64,000 bases of DNA from Ophioderma brevispina (lineage: Eukaryota; Echinodermata; Ophiuroidea; Amphilepidida; Ophiodermatidae): assembly GCA_023653785.1 (NCBI GenBank), contig JAMKCH010079069.1, positions 1 to 64,000 on the forward strand, written 5' to 3'. The position numbers were made by a program, and so were the translations under genes. Numbering within the stretch: the first letter of the stretch is position 1; every line of letters begins with the position of its first letter. The notes beneath the pieces were generated by a model that was not told the origin of the DNA, did not search any database, and worked only from the letters and a program-made list of their open reading frames with translations. Shown here one piece after another: positions 12,043-24,900 of the stretch.

Positions 12043-12180
12043 GTAATCATTCTCCCAGGGTCCTCCCCTGGGTCTGAAAGGGGGTGGGGAAATGTCAAAA
12101 AGGTCAACATTTCCCCCAAAAGTCAATTTTTTTTTCTAGATGAGGTAAGAGTAGCCAAAACAAACTCAGGATAATTTTAG
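12043..12180. repeat. Displaced final unit of the 174-bp satellite
   Basis: Contains the unit landmarks in order: CCCAGGGTCCTCCCCTGGG, GGGGGTGGGGAAATGTC, AAAAGGTCAACATTTC and a diverged CTAGATGAG. It continues the phase of the array interrupted at 10438. Confidence 0.75.
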
Positions 12181-12873
12181 TCTATTAGATGAAAGTGTTT
12201 GCTCTATGCCTTGAAAGCTCTCGGCGACCGTTCTAACTGCACGATAGTGGAGTTTGGGTCAAACAGTCCACTTAGCTTCAAAGTGCCTTCCATGCAGGCA
12301 GGGGACTGGCCTATGGACTTTTTTGGTCTTTACCTTCTTGCGTCAAAAGTAATTAGAATATCATACACAATGTACCACCCATATTATTCAACGGCCCAGA
12401 GATGCACATACCCTAGGGAGAAAAAGCAATCCGTCAATACCGCCATTGGCGGGTTTAAGTTTTTGTGTAATGCCGACTAACCGAAATTCCAATCAGCGTA
12501 TTGCTTGAAGCAAAAGAACAATTGCAGTTTGTTGATGTTACGTCATTAAGATTGAAGCCACAAGTGTAGAGTTTGTTCATACACAAATCAAAGAGCAGGG
12601 GCCAACTAATATTAACATCACAGTGCTCATTACCAAAAGGTTGGCGAAGAAAAGTGTAATGCGAGCCTGAACCAGTGGAATCGCCCAAATGCATCTTTAA
12701 CTAGCCCAAATTTGAACTCCCCAAGTATGACTCAACCACTCTAGATCTGCACATGGAGAAATGCCTCTTCCAGTTCATGCGTATCTGGGATGACGAGCAT
12801 GGTATCAATCTAATTGGTTTCTTTCACATGTTTACTTCAATTACCAACAGACATTTTTGTTTGTGTGTTGTAG
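12181..12873. other. Upstream intron or 5' flank of the SPP gene; no exon recognised
   Basis: The N-terminal exon expected for signal peptide peptidase (first membrane helix, MALLPIFFG-like block) was searched for by eye here and further upstream and not seen. Short frames (12199-12480 +, 12455-12694 -) have no recognisable domain. A pyrimidine-rich tract ends in the acceptor TAG at 12871-12873. Confidence 0.5.
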
Positions 12874-12972
12874 GAGAATGGCGAGACTCCCGAGATAATG
12901 TCAGACAGAGACGCAGCTATGTTTCCACTGATAGCCAGCGCAACATTATTTGGTATCTATATTGTGTTCCAG
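12874..12972 (+). CDS. HM13: SPP exon: conserved PEIMSDRDAAMFPLIAS block
   Basis: Thirty-three codons in phase 0 between TTGTAG/ (acceptor ends 12873) and /GTGAGT (donor 12973). The peptide contains TPEIMSDRDAAMFPLIASA then LFGIYIVFQ, closely matching the human SPP block MPETITSRDAARFPIIAS followed by the second transmembrane helix. This exon is intact, with canonical splice sites. Confidence 0.92.
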
Positions 12973-15900
12973 GTGAGTTATTGATTGAGCCATCATCAAA
13001 CATACAATCAGATAGGGTTAAGGCACAACTATCACTATGAATTACAATATTCTCATCCACCAAGGACACAGTTCACTGTATCGTACTTGTACATACATTG
13101 ATATGAACTGACCTTGTGTGATCTGGGTATCATATCATACCCCAAAACCAGGGGGTGTATTTTCTAAATACATTGGTGAATGAAAGCTACTGAACTGTGC
13201 CATAGGAATTGAGATTTTACATGCTCATAGCTAGTGCATGTGTATTACCCTATTGTTTGTAATAAACACTCCCCTTCTAATAAACCCCCTCCACTCATTT
13301 TTTTGATCAAATGTTTCTAAAAATAACCAAAATTTGGAATAACAATCATGGTGATAACTCAATTTTCATGATTGATAGTGGTCAGATATGATCCCCTTTG
13401 TACTGTAAGTACATGTGTTCAAGTAAGTTAACTATTTGCCAAATCAGAAAATCTATTAAAAATTATCAACATTGATTTTTGTCTCGACTGAACTGTATTC
13501 GGCAAGACTTAGTAATCACGTTTCTGGCTGTCTGTGTGACCGTCCGTCTGTCCGCCGTCTGTGTTCACTGCTTTTGTACAATTTATCTGGAGTTCCGTAA
13601 GGGCTACGATGATGTACTTGGTGGAAAGAAGTGGGTTGACGAGTTCTCGACCTGATTAGATTTTGGGCGTAAAATATGCTAATTAAGTATCTAATTTGCA
13701 TAATTAACGAAATTTTCCCACAAGGCTTGTGTACAAGTTTTCTGGAGTTCCGTAAGGCATATCATGATGTAACTTGGTGGAAGGGAGCGGGCTAAAGAGT
13801 TCTCGACCTGATTAGATTTTGGGCGTATTTCGGGCAAATTTCCCCAAAATTTATTTGAACTTCAAACGTTAATTGTACAAACAAGCAAATTTTTAACTAG
13901 TATGGCAAAATAGTTTAGTGAAAGGAATGCTGAAATGTGAAGATCGAGTCACTTCTAATGCAGATGTGAAGGTGGCAGTGTTCTCTTCCTAGGGTCTACA
14001 ACCCAAAATATTAACCAGACTGTTACATTAATTTGTTGAAAGGTTAGCACGTACTTTAAGTGCCTAAAAAGTAACACATGATGTACAGTAGAAGTTTAAG
14101 ATCCCTAATTGCATCAACAAATGGTCACATTTGCCATAGCCACTGGTAATTCCAAATCTCTACCCAACAGGGGCATAACAGTTAATGTTGGATATGTATT
14201 GCTTAAAAAGTGATACTTTCTGCTGTAGACTCCCTACCAACCCTATACGCATTATATTTTACATGGGTCTTTCAATTATGTATGAATGCTTTTTCTTAAT
14301 TATTCCATTATTAAAACTGAAAGTGAGTTATTTCTTCAAAGCTTGAATAAAGTTTAAATTGTTTGCTTCAAAAAGTTACTTGCATGGTGGTGTAATAAAT
14401 GGAACAAGGGTTAGTTTAAACTGGCAAACTGTCTACTGTGCATAGGCATTTTAACAGCTTTAAATATCACTGTATTTTTCACTCTGTAAGTAAAAAGTCA
14501 TTTGTACTCTCAAAAGGCAGGTTATCGCGTTGAATGGGCAGGTTATCGTGTTGAATGGGCAGGTTATCATTTTGAATGGGCATGTTATCGTTTTGATGGC
14601 AGGTTATCGTTTTGAATGGGCAGGTTATACGTTTTGAATGGGGGTTTATCGTTTTGGAATGGCAGTTATCTTTGAATGGGCAGGTGTATCATTTTGAATG
14701 GGCAGGTTATCATTTTGAATGGGCAGGTTATCGTTTTGAATGGGCAGTTTATGTTTAATGGGGCAGGTTTCACTTGTAAAAGTAACCTTTACTCATTAGG
14801 ATAGCAGGCACATCCATGAGGTTAAGGTTACAAAACAATCAACTGATCAATTGTCTATTCTCATGATGCAATTTGAGATTTCGGTTTCATTTCGAATATT
14901 TTCCAAGGAATACATCATTTAGCCCTCACAGTGTATTTCTTCTTTCTTGGTGTATTGGCTTTAGCACACATACTTAGAGAGCAAAGCTTAAAAATACTTG
15001 GGTGTAGTAGTTGGAGATTTTTAAAAATTGTGTACATTTTGACCACCACACAAAAAAAATAGGCTTTTTACACCAATTTTCCAAAACGTTGCAATTGAAC
15101 ACAATTAGGTACTCTCCATTCAAATTACAACAGAAAAAGTTTACTATTCCGCTTTTCTTTTGGTGGCCCCATTTTCCACAGTTTTGGGGCTTGTTCTGGC
15201 CAAAATATAAAGAAAGGCTGGAACTTGTCCCATCAGACACAAAACTGGTGATTTACATGGTCGTGTTAGGCCAAAGCCAGCTCATTAATTTTTGGTCCCC
15301 CGCCAACTCGTGTTGGCAAGGGGACAACAGAAATGCCCCCCCTCCCGGGTGCCGGTGTGTTGTGTGTGTCCCACGCGATATCTTTGGATCAAGTAAGTGT
15401 GGGTGGCCATCTTCACACCATAGATGCAACTCAATTAGTGCGGGGCTGGATCTAGTGGTCATGGGGTCAAAGGTACAAAATGGTAAAAAGAAGGGTTAAA
15501 TTGCTACAAACCTTGTCAATACATATCTTTTGATATAAGTAGTAATGGGGTCCATCTTTGCCACCATAGATGTCGGCTTCAAATAGGCAATCGGATGAAG
15601 TTCGGATAGTTCAAATATGAGCGGCTTGGGTCAAAAGTTCAACTGGGGTCCAAATGGGTTTTAATTGCTTTAAACCTTGTTCAATTGTGGTAGGATGATG
15701 AACTTTGGGGGTGTGGTCAACATTCAGTGCCAAAAAATTTTAAGATCAATTCAAGGTCATGTGGGGTCTCCAAGGTCAAAGGCACTATAACTTGTTGTAT
15801 GGTCAGGAAACCTGGTGGGTGTAGTAGCATTTGATGCCAAATTTTTTTTTAAAGGTCATTTCCAACTCATCTTGGGTCTTTAAAGGTTCAAATCACTACA

Positions 15901-18900
15901 ATTGGTTGAATGATCATGAAACTTGGTGGTGTTAGTCACCTTTTGAACCGATAATTTTACAAGGTCATCTGGCGTATCACCAAGGTCTAAATCAAAGTCA
16001 GAATCGCTCCCCCTGGTCCCCATATATTCATGGTCCGCCCTGTGATCTTAAAGTTTGTACTTTACCTCCTTTTACTACCGCAATGGTTTGAGAACCGCCT
16101 TGTTGCATTTTGAAGTAAGTTTGTTTCTTTGCACTTTGATCTTTTTCCTCTCTATTGATTTCCCCTCCTTGTGTTTCGGTGCTTCCTGTGATATGCCACA
16201 AGCCTCAAAATAACGGCGCAAGGGCGCAAATTTGCGCATTAAAGCCTGCAAAATGCGCCTGGGACGCGAAAAAAAACGTAGCCACGCAAATGTACATTGT
16301 AAAAATGCGGCCCGTGCAAGCTGAATAATTCCACAGGAAGAACTTATAAAAATTGTCCGTGATAGTTGCGATTGATAATGGTATCAACTTGTCTTGCGTA
16401 TTCCATTGGTGTATTTTTGGCTTCCGCGTTTCCGGGCCCCGTCGCAAGCTGATATAAGTAAGAATATTTTTTCATTAACGCCTTACCTTAGAATAACATG
16501 AAGTGATTATGACGGTCATCAATTGTGTACTGGATCGATCGGGGTACTTATAAATCTGACCATATAATAGAGTAATCGGTTCTGAATCTGTGGTCGGGAA
16601 AAGAACTTAATTTGCCGATTACACTTGGCCGATGAAACGCTTGCTAGCAGTGCTAGAAAGGAGTACCATTTCGTAAAAAACGTGTCGCTTTCATGATACA
16701 AAACATTAAAAATACGTCCTACAATTGTTAGATAAAAAGGGCCTTGAACAAAATGTTATCGGACACCATCATCAATGGACGAAATTATATAATTATATAA
16801 TTTAACCATCAGGGCCACGTAATTAAGCTTATTGAAACAACATTATTGAACTTAGCCACGCCTATTTTTGTATACACCGGCTTCCGGGTCAGACAAAATG
16901 ACAAAAATGGTGTCAAATTTGCCGGGCGGGGGCGCGGGGTAGAGGGCGCGGCGGGTAGAAATTTGAATGGAAAACGCTACTTTTAGAACATTTAAACGTA
17001 CGTTCATTTCAGAATACATTTCACACACAGAAAAATTTCTGTGCACATTTCAAGCATTTTATTCACATATTTTCTGATTTCCGGTAGCCAACTCGCATGG
17101 TCAGTCTGAGCCCTTATCTAAAGTTTAGTGCACGGTCCCAATAGTAGAAATTAGCTGTTCTGGAGAGGTAGAGTCGCCGAATCGACCACCATCGATAGGT
17201 GTGTTTTGGTTTACTTGGTGTACCCATGGCAATGGGCGACTCGATAAAGGGTGGGTTGCAACTTCTGGGACAAAGGTGTTTTCATAAAAAGGGTGGGTTA
17301 AAAAATAAAGTCGCAGTGTTATGATGATAAACTCAGTGAAAGTGTGAACTATGAATATATTTTATATTTATTCACGACTTTATTGTCATTCATGGAACGC
17401 GGCCCACTGACCTTGTTAGTTGAGTTGATTTGTGTCATTTTGCATCACAATTTCACAATTCTTTCAAGAATAATCATCTGATTGATTGGGTAGACAAATG
17501 GCAAGAAGCTTGAAATGTTAGGTAATTATTGGCGGGGGTACAGGATTCGGTGGAAAAAAAGGGTGCTTAGTGTTAAAAAGGGTGGGGTACCAGATGAGGC
17601 TCTGGTAAAAAGGGTGCTGTGTGGTAAAGGGTGCTGGGTACCAGAGGCTGCTGGTAAAAGGGTGCTTTGGTAAACAGAGTTGCTTTTGTAAAAGGGTGGG
17701 GTAAGGGTGGGGTTGGGACCCACTCCACACAGTGTAGGTGTGCGCAATGTGTAATCAATTAAAAGTTTTGGCTGCAATAGTATGCATTTAACTTAGTTAA
17801 GCAATATTAGCACCTTTTTTGAAGAGCTCCCCCAATTTTCAAATTTGATTATTTTTGCACAGTTAGTGGTAATTGTCTATGGAACTATACCTACGAACGA
17901 GAATGGTAAAAAATGGCGTAATTTATCCAAAATAAGCCGATTTTTAATTGGAATTGGGATCCAGATTGGACTTAACGGCAAAGAGCTGGAAAATGCTAAG
18001 TTTATGTCGTCATGATGAAATAGTGCCACTCGAGGAAAATAAATTCTAAATTGGGTGCCTGACTATTAAAACAACTAAAGGATGAGCGTGACGTATATGA
18101 CGCTATTTCCCGGCATTTCACATTGGAAAGAAGTTTCCAGCAGCCGTTGTATGATTATCGGGGATCCTCGATAATATTATTCTGACAACATTTAATCGTT
18201 GGCTGACACATAGACATTTCGAGATTAACAATTCACGGTAGAGTTTAATAGCCTCTGTTACCAATGCAATAGGCAAAAGCTCCAAATTTTTGAAAAATTG
18301 GGGGCGCTCTCAAAAAAAATTTGCAATATTGCTGGTAATACTTTTTTTTTCTGATTGCATTACATAGTTATTAAAATACTTTGAAAAGATTTCACAATTC
18401 GTAAAGTAATCAGTGTATATTTTGCAAACATATATATGAACATTGAAATGTAGAACGTTGTACTAGGACAAGGATAAGTTTTTTTTTAAACGTCCATTAT
18501 GTACAAAAAATAGGAATCTGGACATTTCAACTGCTTATAACGTCTAAACGAAAGCACTTTTGAAAACGGCCTTAAAACAAAACCACCATTAATGTATTTG
18601 GACATTTTCGTGTCAGATGCCTTGTCATAGACAAATCTTTCTTGGGATTGTGTTACTAAACAATTGAATAATAGGTACTTCAAACAATCCAGATTCAGTG
18701 AACATGGTCACTGACCATGGTGACCATGCATGTACACTGTAACCCGCAGTCCCTCACTGCCTGTAAATACTAATGCACCTTATACCTGAGTAGATAGGGG
18801 GGTTCTGGTTCTAGAAACATTCGGCCTCGCTCAGGTGGTGCTTTAGTGACTTGCCACTGACCAATAAGAGTTCCGCAGGGATTGTTAGTGATAGGAGGCT

Positions 18901-21900
18901 TTGTAACGTCACCAAGAATTACTGGATTTTTAAAACCCTTAAGAGGGACTGCACCCCTGTTCAAAAAAATATTAAGGCGGGCCCCTGGACGGTTCAACTA
19001 AAGCTGGAAGTGATAATGGTAGGTAAACGTACGGAAAGTAAAGGTGTTTCCAAAAATGTATAGTGTTTAAAATTTTACTGTATGCACCCTCAACGCGGCC
19101 CGAGAGGGAAACGGAAAGGCAACGAACAACGTTTCGGGTACCGTGTTCGCGGAAAAATGCTTTCGTTGCATCTGGGCCGTCACAACTTACTTTCTTGGGC
19201 GCGGCAAATGAACCTCTCATGGCGTTTTAATTGCATTTGGGCCGTCGTACCGGTAAATGACGCGATGTTTTCTGCACCCTGGCGGTCTTCACGGGGAAAA
19301 TGACGCGAGGCTTTTCATTGCACCATGGGCGTCTTCCCGGATAATTTGTTACGCGATGTTTTTCGTTGCATCTGGGCCGTTAGTGACTGGAAATTGACTG
19401 ATGCGATGCTTTCGCTGAATTGGGGCCCGTATGCCCCGCAGAAGGCCGCAATGTTTTCATTCAGGCCGCGGTTGACAATGTACAAATGCCTATCGACAAT
19501 TTCGATTTCGATGGTGATAGCGACACCATTTTCGATAGCAATTGGGTTAATTATGCATAAACGTAGTCATGACGTAAACGGAGCATGACGTAGCATACAC
19601 TAGCGCCACGCAGACTATGATCGTAGCCGTAAGAATAGCGCCACGCACGGCTGGCCAACTATAAGCTACAAATTTCATGCAGATCAGTGTGCATCCATTA
19701 TATTTATTTATTTATTTATTTACCCTGTTTTATTGCATTTTTCACCGCGATGTTTTTCGTTGAAACTGGGCCGTCTTTACGGTAAATGGCGCCGATGTTA
19801 TTCGTTGCACCTGGGCCGTCTTTCGGTAAATGGCGCGATTTGTTTTCGTTGCATTTGGGCCGTCTTCCGGGGAGAAGGAAAAATGGCGCGATGTGTTCGG
19901 TTTCATCTGGGCCGTTATGGACTGTACGCTACTAATTCCTGTGCCTGGAAAAGGTCCGAAAAACGGCGAGATGCCATGAAACCGCAAGCTTTGGCCTCTC
20001 GTCTGCATCTGGGCGTAAATAAAAATAGATTGCTTTTCCCTTGCATTTGGCCGCGGGGCCGGGCCCCAAACGACCCACGGGGGTTCCTGGTAGGGTTAAG
20101 GTAAGGTTAATGTTAAACAGGACTTGGAGGTAAAATCAAACAAAACGGTACAATCATAGACCTTATTGATTTGAATTTGTTTTGGAAATTGCCCCCTCGT
20201 TCTCAGGAAATTGCCCCTGTTTCCTGCCTATTCCCAGGGATCCAGGAGCAACTTTTTAACAAAAAAAGTGCCCCTGGTTGACGCTGCTTATTTTAGGGCT
20301 GGTATGACACAGTAAAAAATGATTTGCTACTCTGGTGACTAACTACAAAATATTAATTAGTCACATTTTTTGTGTCGGCCGCCTTAAGGCAGGACGAAAC
20401 ATAGGGCATCACTTTGTCCCACTGTTGTCTGTTGATGTCTTCTGTGTTTTTTGTTATTGTAGATGTTGTTGCTGATGTTTGTGTTGTTCTGTTAGTGTTG
20501 ATGTAGGTGTGTTGATGTCTGTGGTTGATGTCGAAAAGTTAACATTTTGACCTGAACACTAATAAAAGTAGTTACGCTTCGATGTGCCACCATCGGACTG
20601 CCCCACCCCCCCCCCATTTGCCGCGACCTGTGCGCTTGAGAACTCGTCTGACATCGGAAAATCATGGAAACAAACACCTCCAACCTCCAAGCTTTAATTT
20701 ACTTGAAAGACCCAATTCATAAACGATCATCTTAGATCCCACAATGTGTGTGTGTTGGACTCAGTTCTCAGTCACTATCATACTGATAGAGGCACTAAGA
20801 TCATGCCCATATTAAAAGGAAGTGACTTTGGAGAATAAAAATCAAACATCAGATCTTTGATTCTGATTTCTTAATAAAATTGTATTTTATTAGAAATGCA
20901 ATTTGATGAAACAGAATCAAGATTCAAATACATCTAATGGCACAAAAATGCCAGAGAAACGCCGAAATGTTAACAAATTTGCACAAGGGAGAGAAATACC
21001 TTATTTTTGCTAACAAAACACATAATTACCACCTTTGAATACAAGTGCTCCCCTCAATAGCATACCATCAGTCTGTTAAAATATTAATCAAAACTATTTT
21101 GATGGTTTCATCTTCAAAAGATTGCAAATTGTATTCACTCTGCCTAACTATTTATCTGTGTGCTGCCTTTAGTAAAAATAATCTAGCTTTCTTAATTCAT
21201 GGGTCATCATTTAACATGTTTGCTATGTTTTGATTTTTCAGTCCCATCGTACGCAAATTAGTACCAGCTGCAATGCCAAATGAAAGTTATCATGTCATAT
21301 TTACCAGGGGTTTACAAGAGAGAAAAGAAGGTATGTCTGTCACAAATGTCACAAAGATAGTGGATGAAGTCATAACCCCACACCATAAATGATACACACA
21401 CACACGCATACACCCCCACAGACACATGCACACACACACACACACTTACACATACATGTGCAAACACATGCACACACACATTTTTGTATGACCTATACAT
21501 CTGAGGACTTCAAAGGAACTGTGTCCTTGGTTGTAAACCTCAAAACTGAATAAATCCCAGTGTTATACATCCGAGGACCTTTGTCATACTTCTGAGGACC
21601 TTTGTTCAAAAGAATTTCTTTTGTGGAGGTCCTGTGTGTTTAACACCTCAAGATCTCATACCCTTGGTTTTCAAATAGCCAGATGAGCTGTAAAAAGCTC
21701 TTCTGGAGTTGGTGAGGAGGGTCATTCCATGCCAATTCAACAAATCGAGTACACCATCACCTCATGGATTTCTTTCTTTTTTGGTGTATTGAAAGATATG
21801 AGAAATTAGAATCCTGAAAATTTGAGCTCTGTACCTCTTTCCATTTCATGCTACAGCAATTTTAAATTTGAGGGGGGTCACCTCAAATCATGTACTGGTG

Positions 21901-24900
21901 TGAAATTCAATATTCAGAGGGCCATAAGTAAAAACTACACCCCTCAGATCCATCAGACTTGGCATTTTGGATTACCTTTTGACCTTGTGACCTTAACAAT
22001 TATAAGACAGAGGGCATGTTGTCTTTATGATACTGATACTCATTACTTTTTAAATGTGTTATTTGTTTCAGAGTTGATGAATTATGAATTTGACAACAAG
22101 GATCTTGTCTGTCTAGCTCTTTCAGCATTGGTAGGAGTATGGTATCTATGGAAAAAGGATTATAAAAACCATTTTGTATTGTTCAGAATAAACACACCCC
22201 TTAAAATAAACACTCTGCAATTTTTCAATTAAAAATCAATGTTAAATGTTTCTTTATTGCTGCACAACCCCACAAACCCAAGGTAATCACAAATGAAGAA
22301 TTTCAGTGGATAACCCCTCGGGTCTCTGCCATCTTACTTACAGGATCTAGGATTGCTCATTGCATGATAAAACCAGCTATCCCACTTGACATTCTCACAA
22401 TCACAAGGCCAAAAGGTAAATTTTGCATCTCCTCCTTGTTAATGACAATCACATCATTGCTATGTTCAATGTTTTTTTAACATAATTAATTCCAGCATTG
22501 GGTAGCTAATATGTATTTGGGCTGGCGTTTGCGCTGAATGGTGTAGAATTCCTTCAGCTCAACACAGTGATGACAGGGTGCATTCTCTTGGGTGGCTTGT
22601 TCATCTACGACATCTTCTGGGTATTTGGAACCAACGTCATGGTGACGGTTGCCAAGTCCTTTGAAGCACCAATCAAATGTAAGTGAGAGCATGACATATG
22701 AAGAGTTTTACACTCTCTCCCATAACATGAAAACCTCAGTTGTTAAAATAGCACCAATATTGTTGATTCATTTATCACATAAATTTAAAGAAAAAGATAA
22801 ATATAATGCATTGTGAGCAGTTTTCAAAATATGTCCTTGAAAAAAAGGATATTTTGAAAATGTCAGTTGATTCTGACATTGTGTTTTGATGTTGTTGGCA
22901 AATGTATGTATAACAGTGCCCCATAGGCCACTGTCTTGTAATTTACAGACAGAAAATACAAAGTTACGATTTTTTCCAGAGTAGATTGAATTTGCACATC
23001 AGATTAGGCACACATACTATACTTACCCAAACAGTCCAGATGCTATAAAGTCTCAACTTTTTTAGCACTACCTGTTCCAGGGCCGGTTGTCGGCCATCAG
23101 TTTTTTTATGCGAAAGCTGATGAGGAGGGTAGCTGGTTACCCTGGTAGAACTAAAAAGAATATCTACCTACAAGAGCGTCGGCTCTGGAGAGCCAACGGC
23201 GGTCATCCAGCAGTGCTGCCTTACATGTTTGGGCGGGGAAGCCCAAAGGCTAGGTCCATCGCCGGAAACGGTGGATTGGCGTCAGGAATGGCATCCGGTC
23301 AATTATTGTTTGCTCCAATAAATCCTCATGGCGAATATCATATATAAAGAGCACCAACCCGCCCGAAGGTTGGGGTGGGCGGCACCTGCCTACCTCAAAA
23401 AGAAAGGTGCAAAGAATCACCTTGAGTCAAGTCAAGCAGGTGCCGCCTGCCTCATAACGGTGTTCAGCCCGATAAGCGGCTCGGGTTGAGGGTTGGTAGT
23501 TGGAACATGGGGAAAGGGGTAGAGATAAGTGAAGAATTGAGGAAGAGGAGGGTGGATGTATGTTGTGTGCAGGAGGTGAGGTGGAGGGGGGGAGGGGGCT
23601 AGGATGTTGGGCGTAGAGGGAAGAAAGTACAAGTTATGGTGGGCAGGAAACAGTGAAGGGATGTGGGAGTCATGGTAAAAGAGGAATTGTGTGAAAAGGT
23701 GGTGGAAGTGAGAAGGAAGAGCGATAGGGTGATAGCAGTCATAATGGTCTTTGAGGAGGAGGTGGTGAGGTTCATATGCGGCTATGCTCTGCAGTGTGGA
23801 AGTAAGTATGTAGAAAAGGAGCAGTTTTTTGATGAGTTGGTAGATGAATGGGATATGCAAAGTGTCGGTGAATTGGTCTTATGTGTTGGGGATTTTAATG
23901 GGCATGTGGGGAAAAGGATCGAAGGTTTTGAATGTGTTCACAGAGGTTATAAGTTTGGGGAGAGGAATTTAGAAGGAAGAATGTTGTTGGAGTTTTTTGA
24001 TGAAAAAAGAGTTATGTGTTGCGAATACGTGGTTCAAGAAAGAGGACAAAAGGAAAGTGACATTTAGCTCAGGGAAAATGAGACCGAGATTGATTTTGTG
24101 TTAGTGGGCAAGGGGAAGAGAAAATTTCTGAAGAATGTTAAGGTGATTCCAGGGGAATTGCAACACAGGTTGGTGGTTGTGGATGTGGATAAGAGGAAGG
24201 TGAAAAAGGTGGTGAGGAAGGTAGCACATGTGAGGAGGAAGGTATGGAAGCTGAAAGAAGAAGAGACAAGAACAAATTTTGAGACGAGAGTTGGGGAGCT
24301 TGTGGGGACTGATGTGTCAGATTTGTGTTGGTGCTTCAGAGAAGGAGTGTTACAGGCATGTGATGAAATGTGCGGGAAAACGAAAGGTAGGAGAGACAGG
24401 AGCGATATGGGGTGGTGGAATGCAGAGGTGAAGAAGGTGATAGTGAGAAAGGATGTATTTAAGGATATGAGAAAAAAAGGTATGGAAGAGAATAAAGCAA
24501 GGTATAAGAGGCTAAAGAAGCGAGCAAAGAAAGTGGTTGTGAAGGCTATGAAGAAGGAGGCAGAGATGAGTGAGTTGAGAGAGAATCCAAACAAGTTGTA
24601 TAAGATAGTGAAGGCAATGAAAACGGATGGAAGAGATGTGGAAGGGGGAAGATGTATGAGAGGAAGTGATGGAAAGTTGAATTTCAGTGAGAGAGATAGA
24701 GGTAGAGTCTGGAAAGAGCATATGGAGAGAATCATGAATGAGGAGAATGAGTGGGATCAGAAGGTAGAGGCTGATGTGGTGGAAGGGCCAGTTGAGAGGG
24801 TCAGTCGGGAAGAAGTGGTAAAGGCAATAAGAGAAATGAAAAAAGGAAAGGCAGCTGGACCCTCAGAGGTAAGTGCTGAGATGATTAGTGCGAGTGGAGA

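Larger units (their letters stand above)
14978..21241 (+). other. HM13: SPP intron, repeat-rich
   Basis: About 6.3 kb between the 14977 and 21242 exons. It holds tandem GGTCA-rich repeats, a short AAAAAGGGTG minisatellite, a TTAA-type MITE, a CATCTGGGCCGT minisatellite, a (TTTA)n run at about 19699-19722, and a 3'-truncated DR1-type MITE. Bases 16020-17530, 18340-19120 and 20575-21240 contain nothing further I can identify. Confidence 0.7.

Noticed and set aside
14516..14770. Regular 21-bp repeats look superficially like a CRISPR array
   Set aside because: There are no unique spacers; units are contiguous and variable, so it is a minisatellite in an animal genome.
15011..15499. 162-codon + strand frame
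   Set aside because: Its second half lies in a degenerate GGTCA-type repeat, there is no recognisable domain, and it sits inside an SPP intron without splice context.
19325..20104. Frames with repeated CIWAV and HLGR peptides
   Set aside because: Translation by-products of the CATCTGGGCCGTC minisatellite, in different frames from unit to unit.
23096..23150. CTGATGAGG next to GCGAAAG resembles hammerhead ribozyme core pieces
   Set aside because: GAAA lies directly before CTGATGA instead of after stem II, so the core order cannot form a hammerhead.
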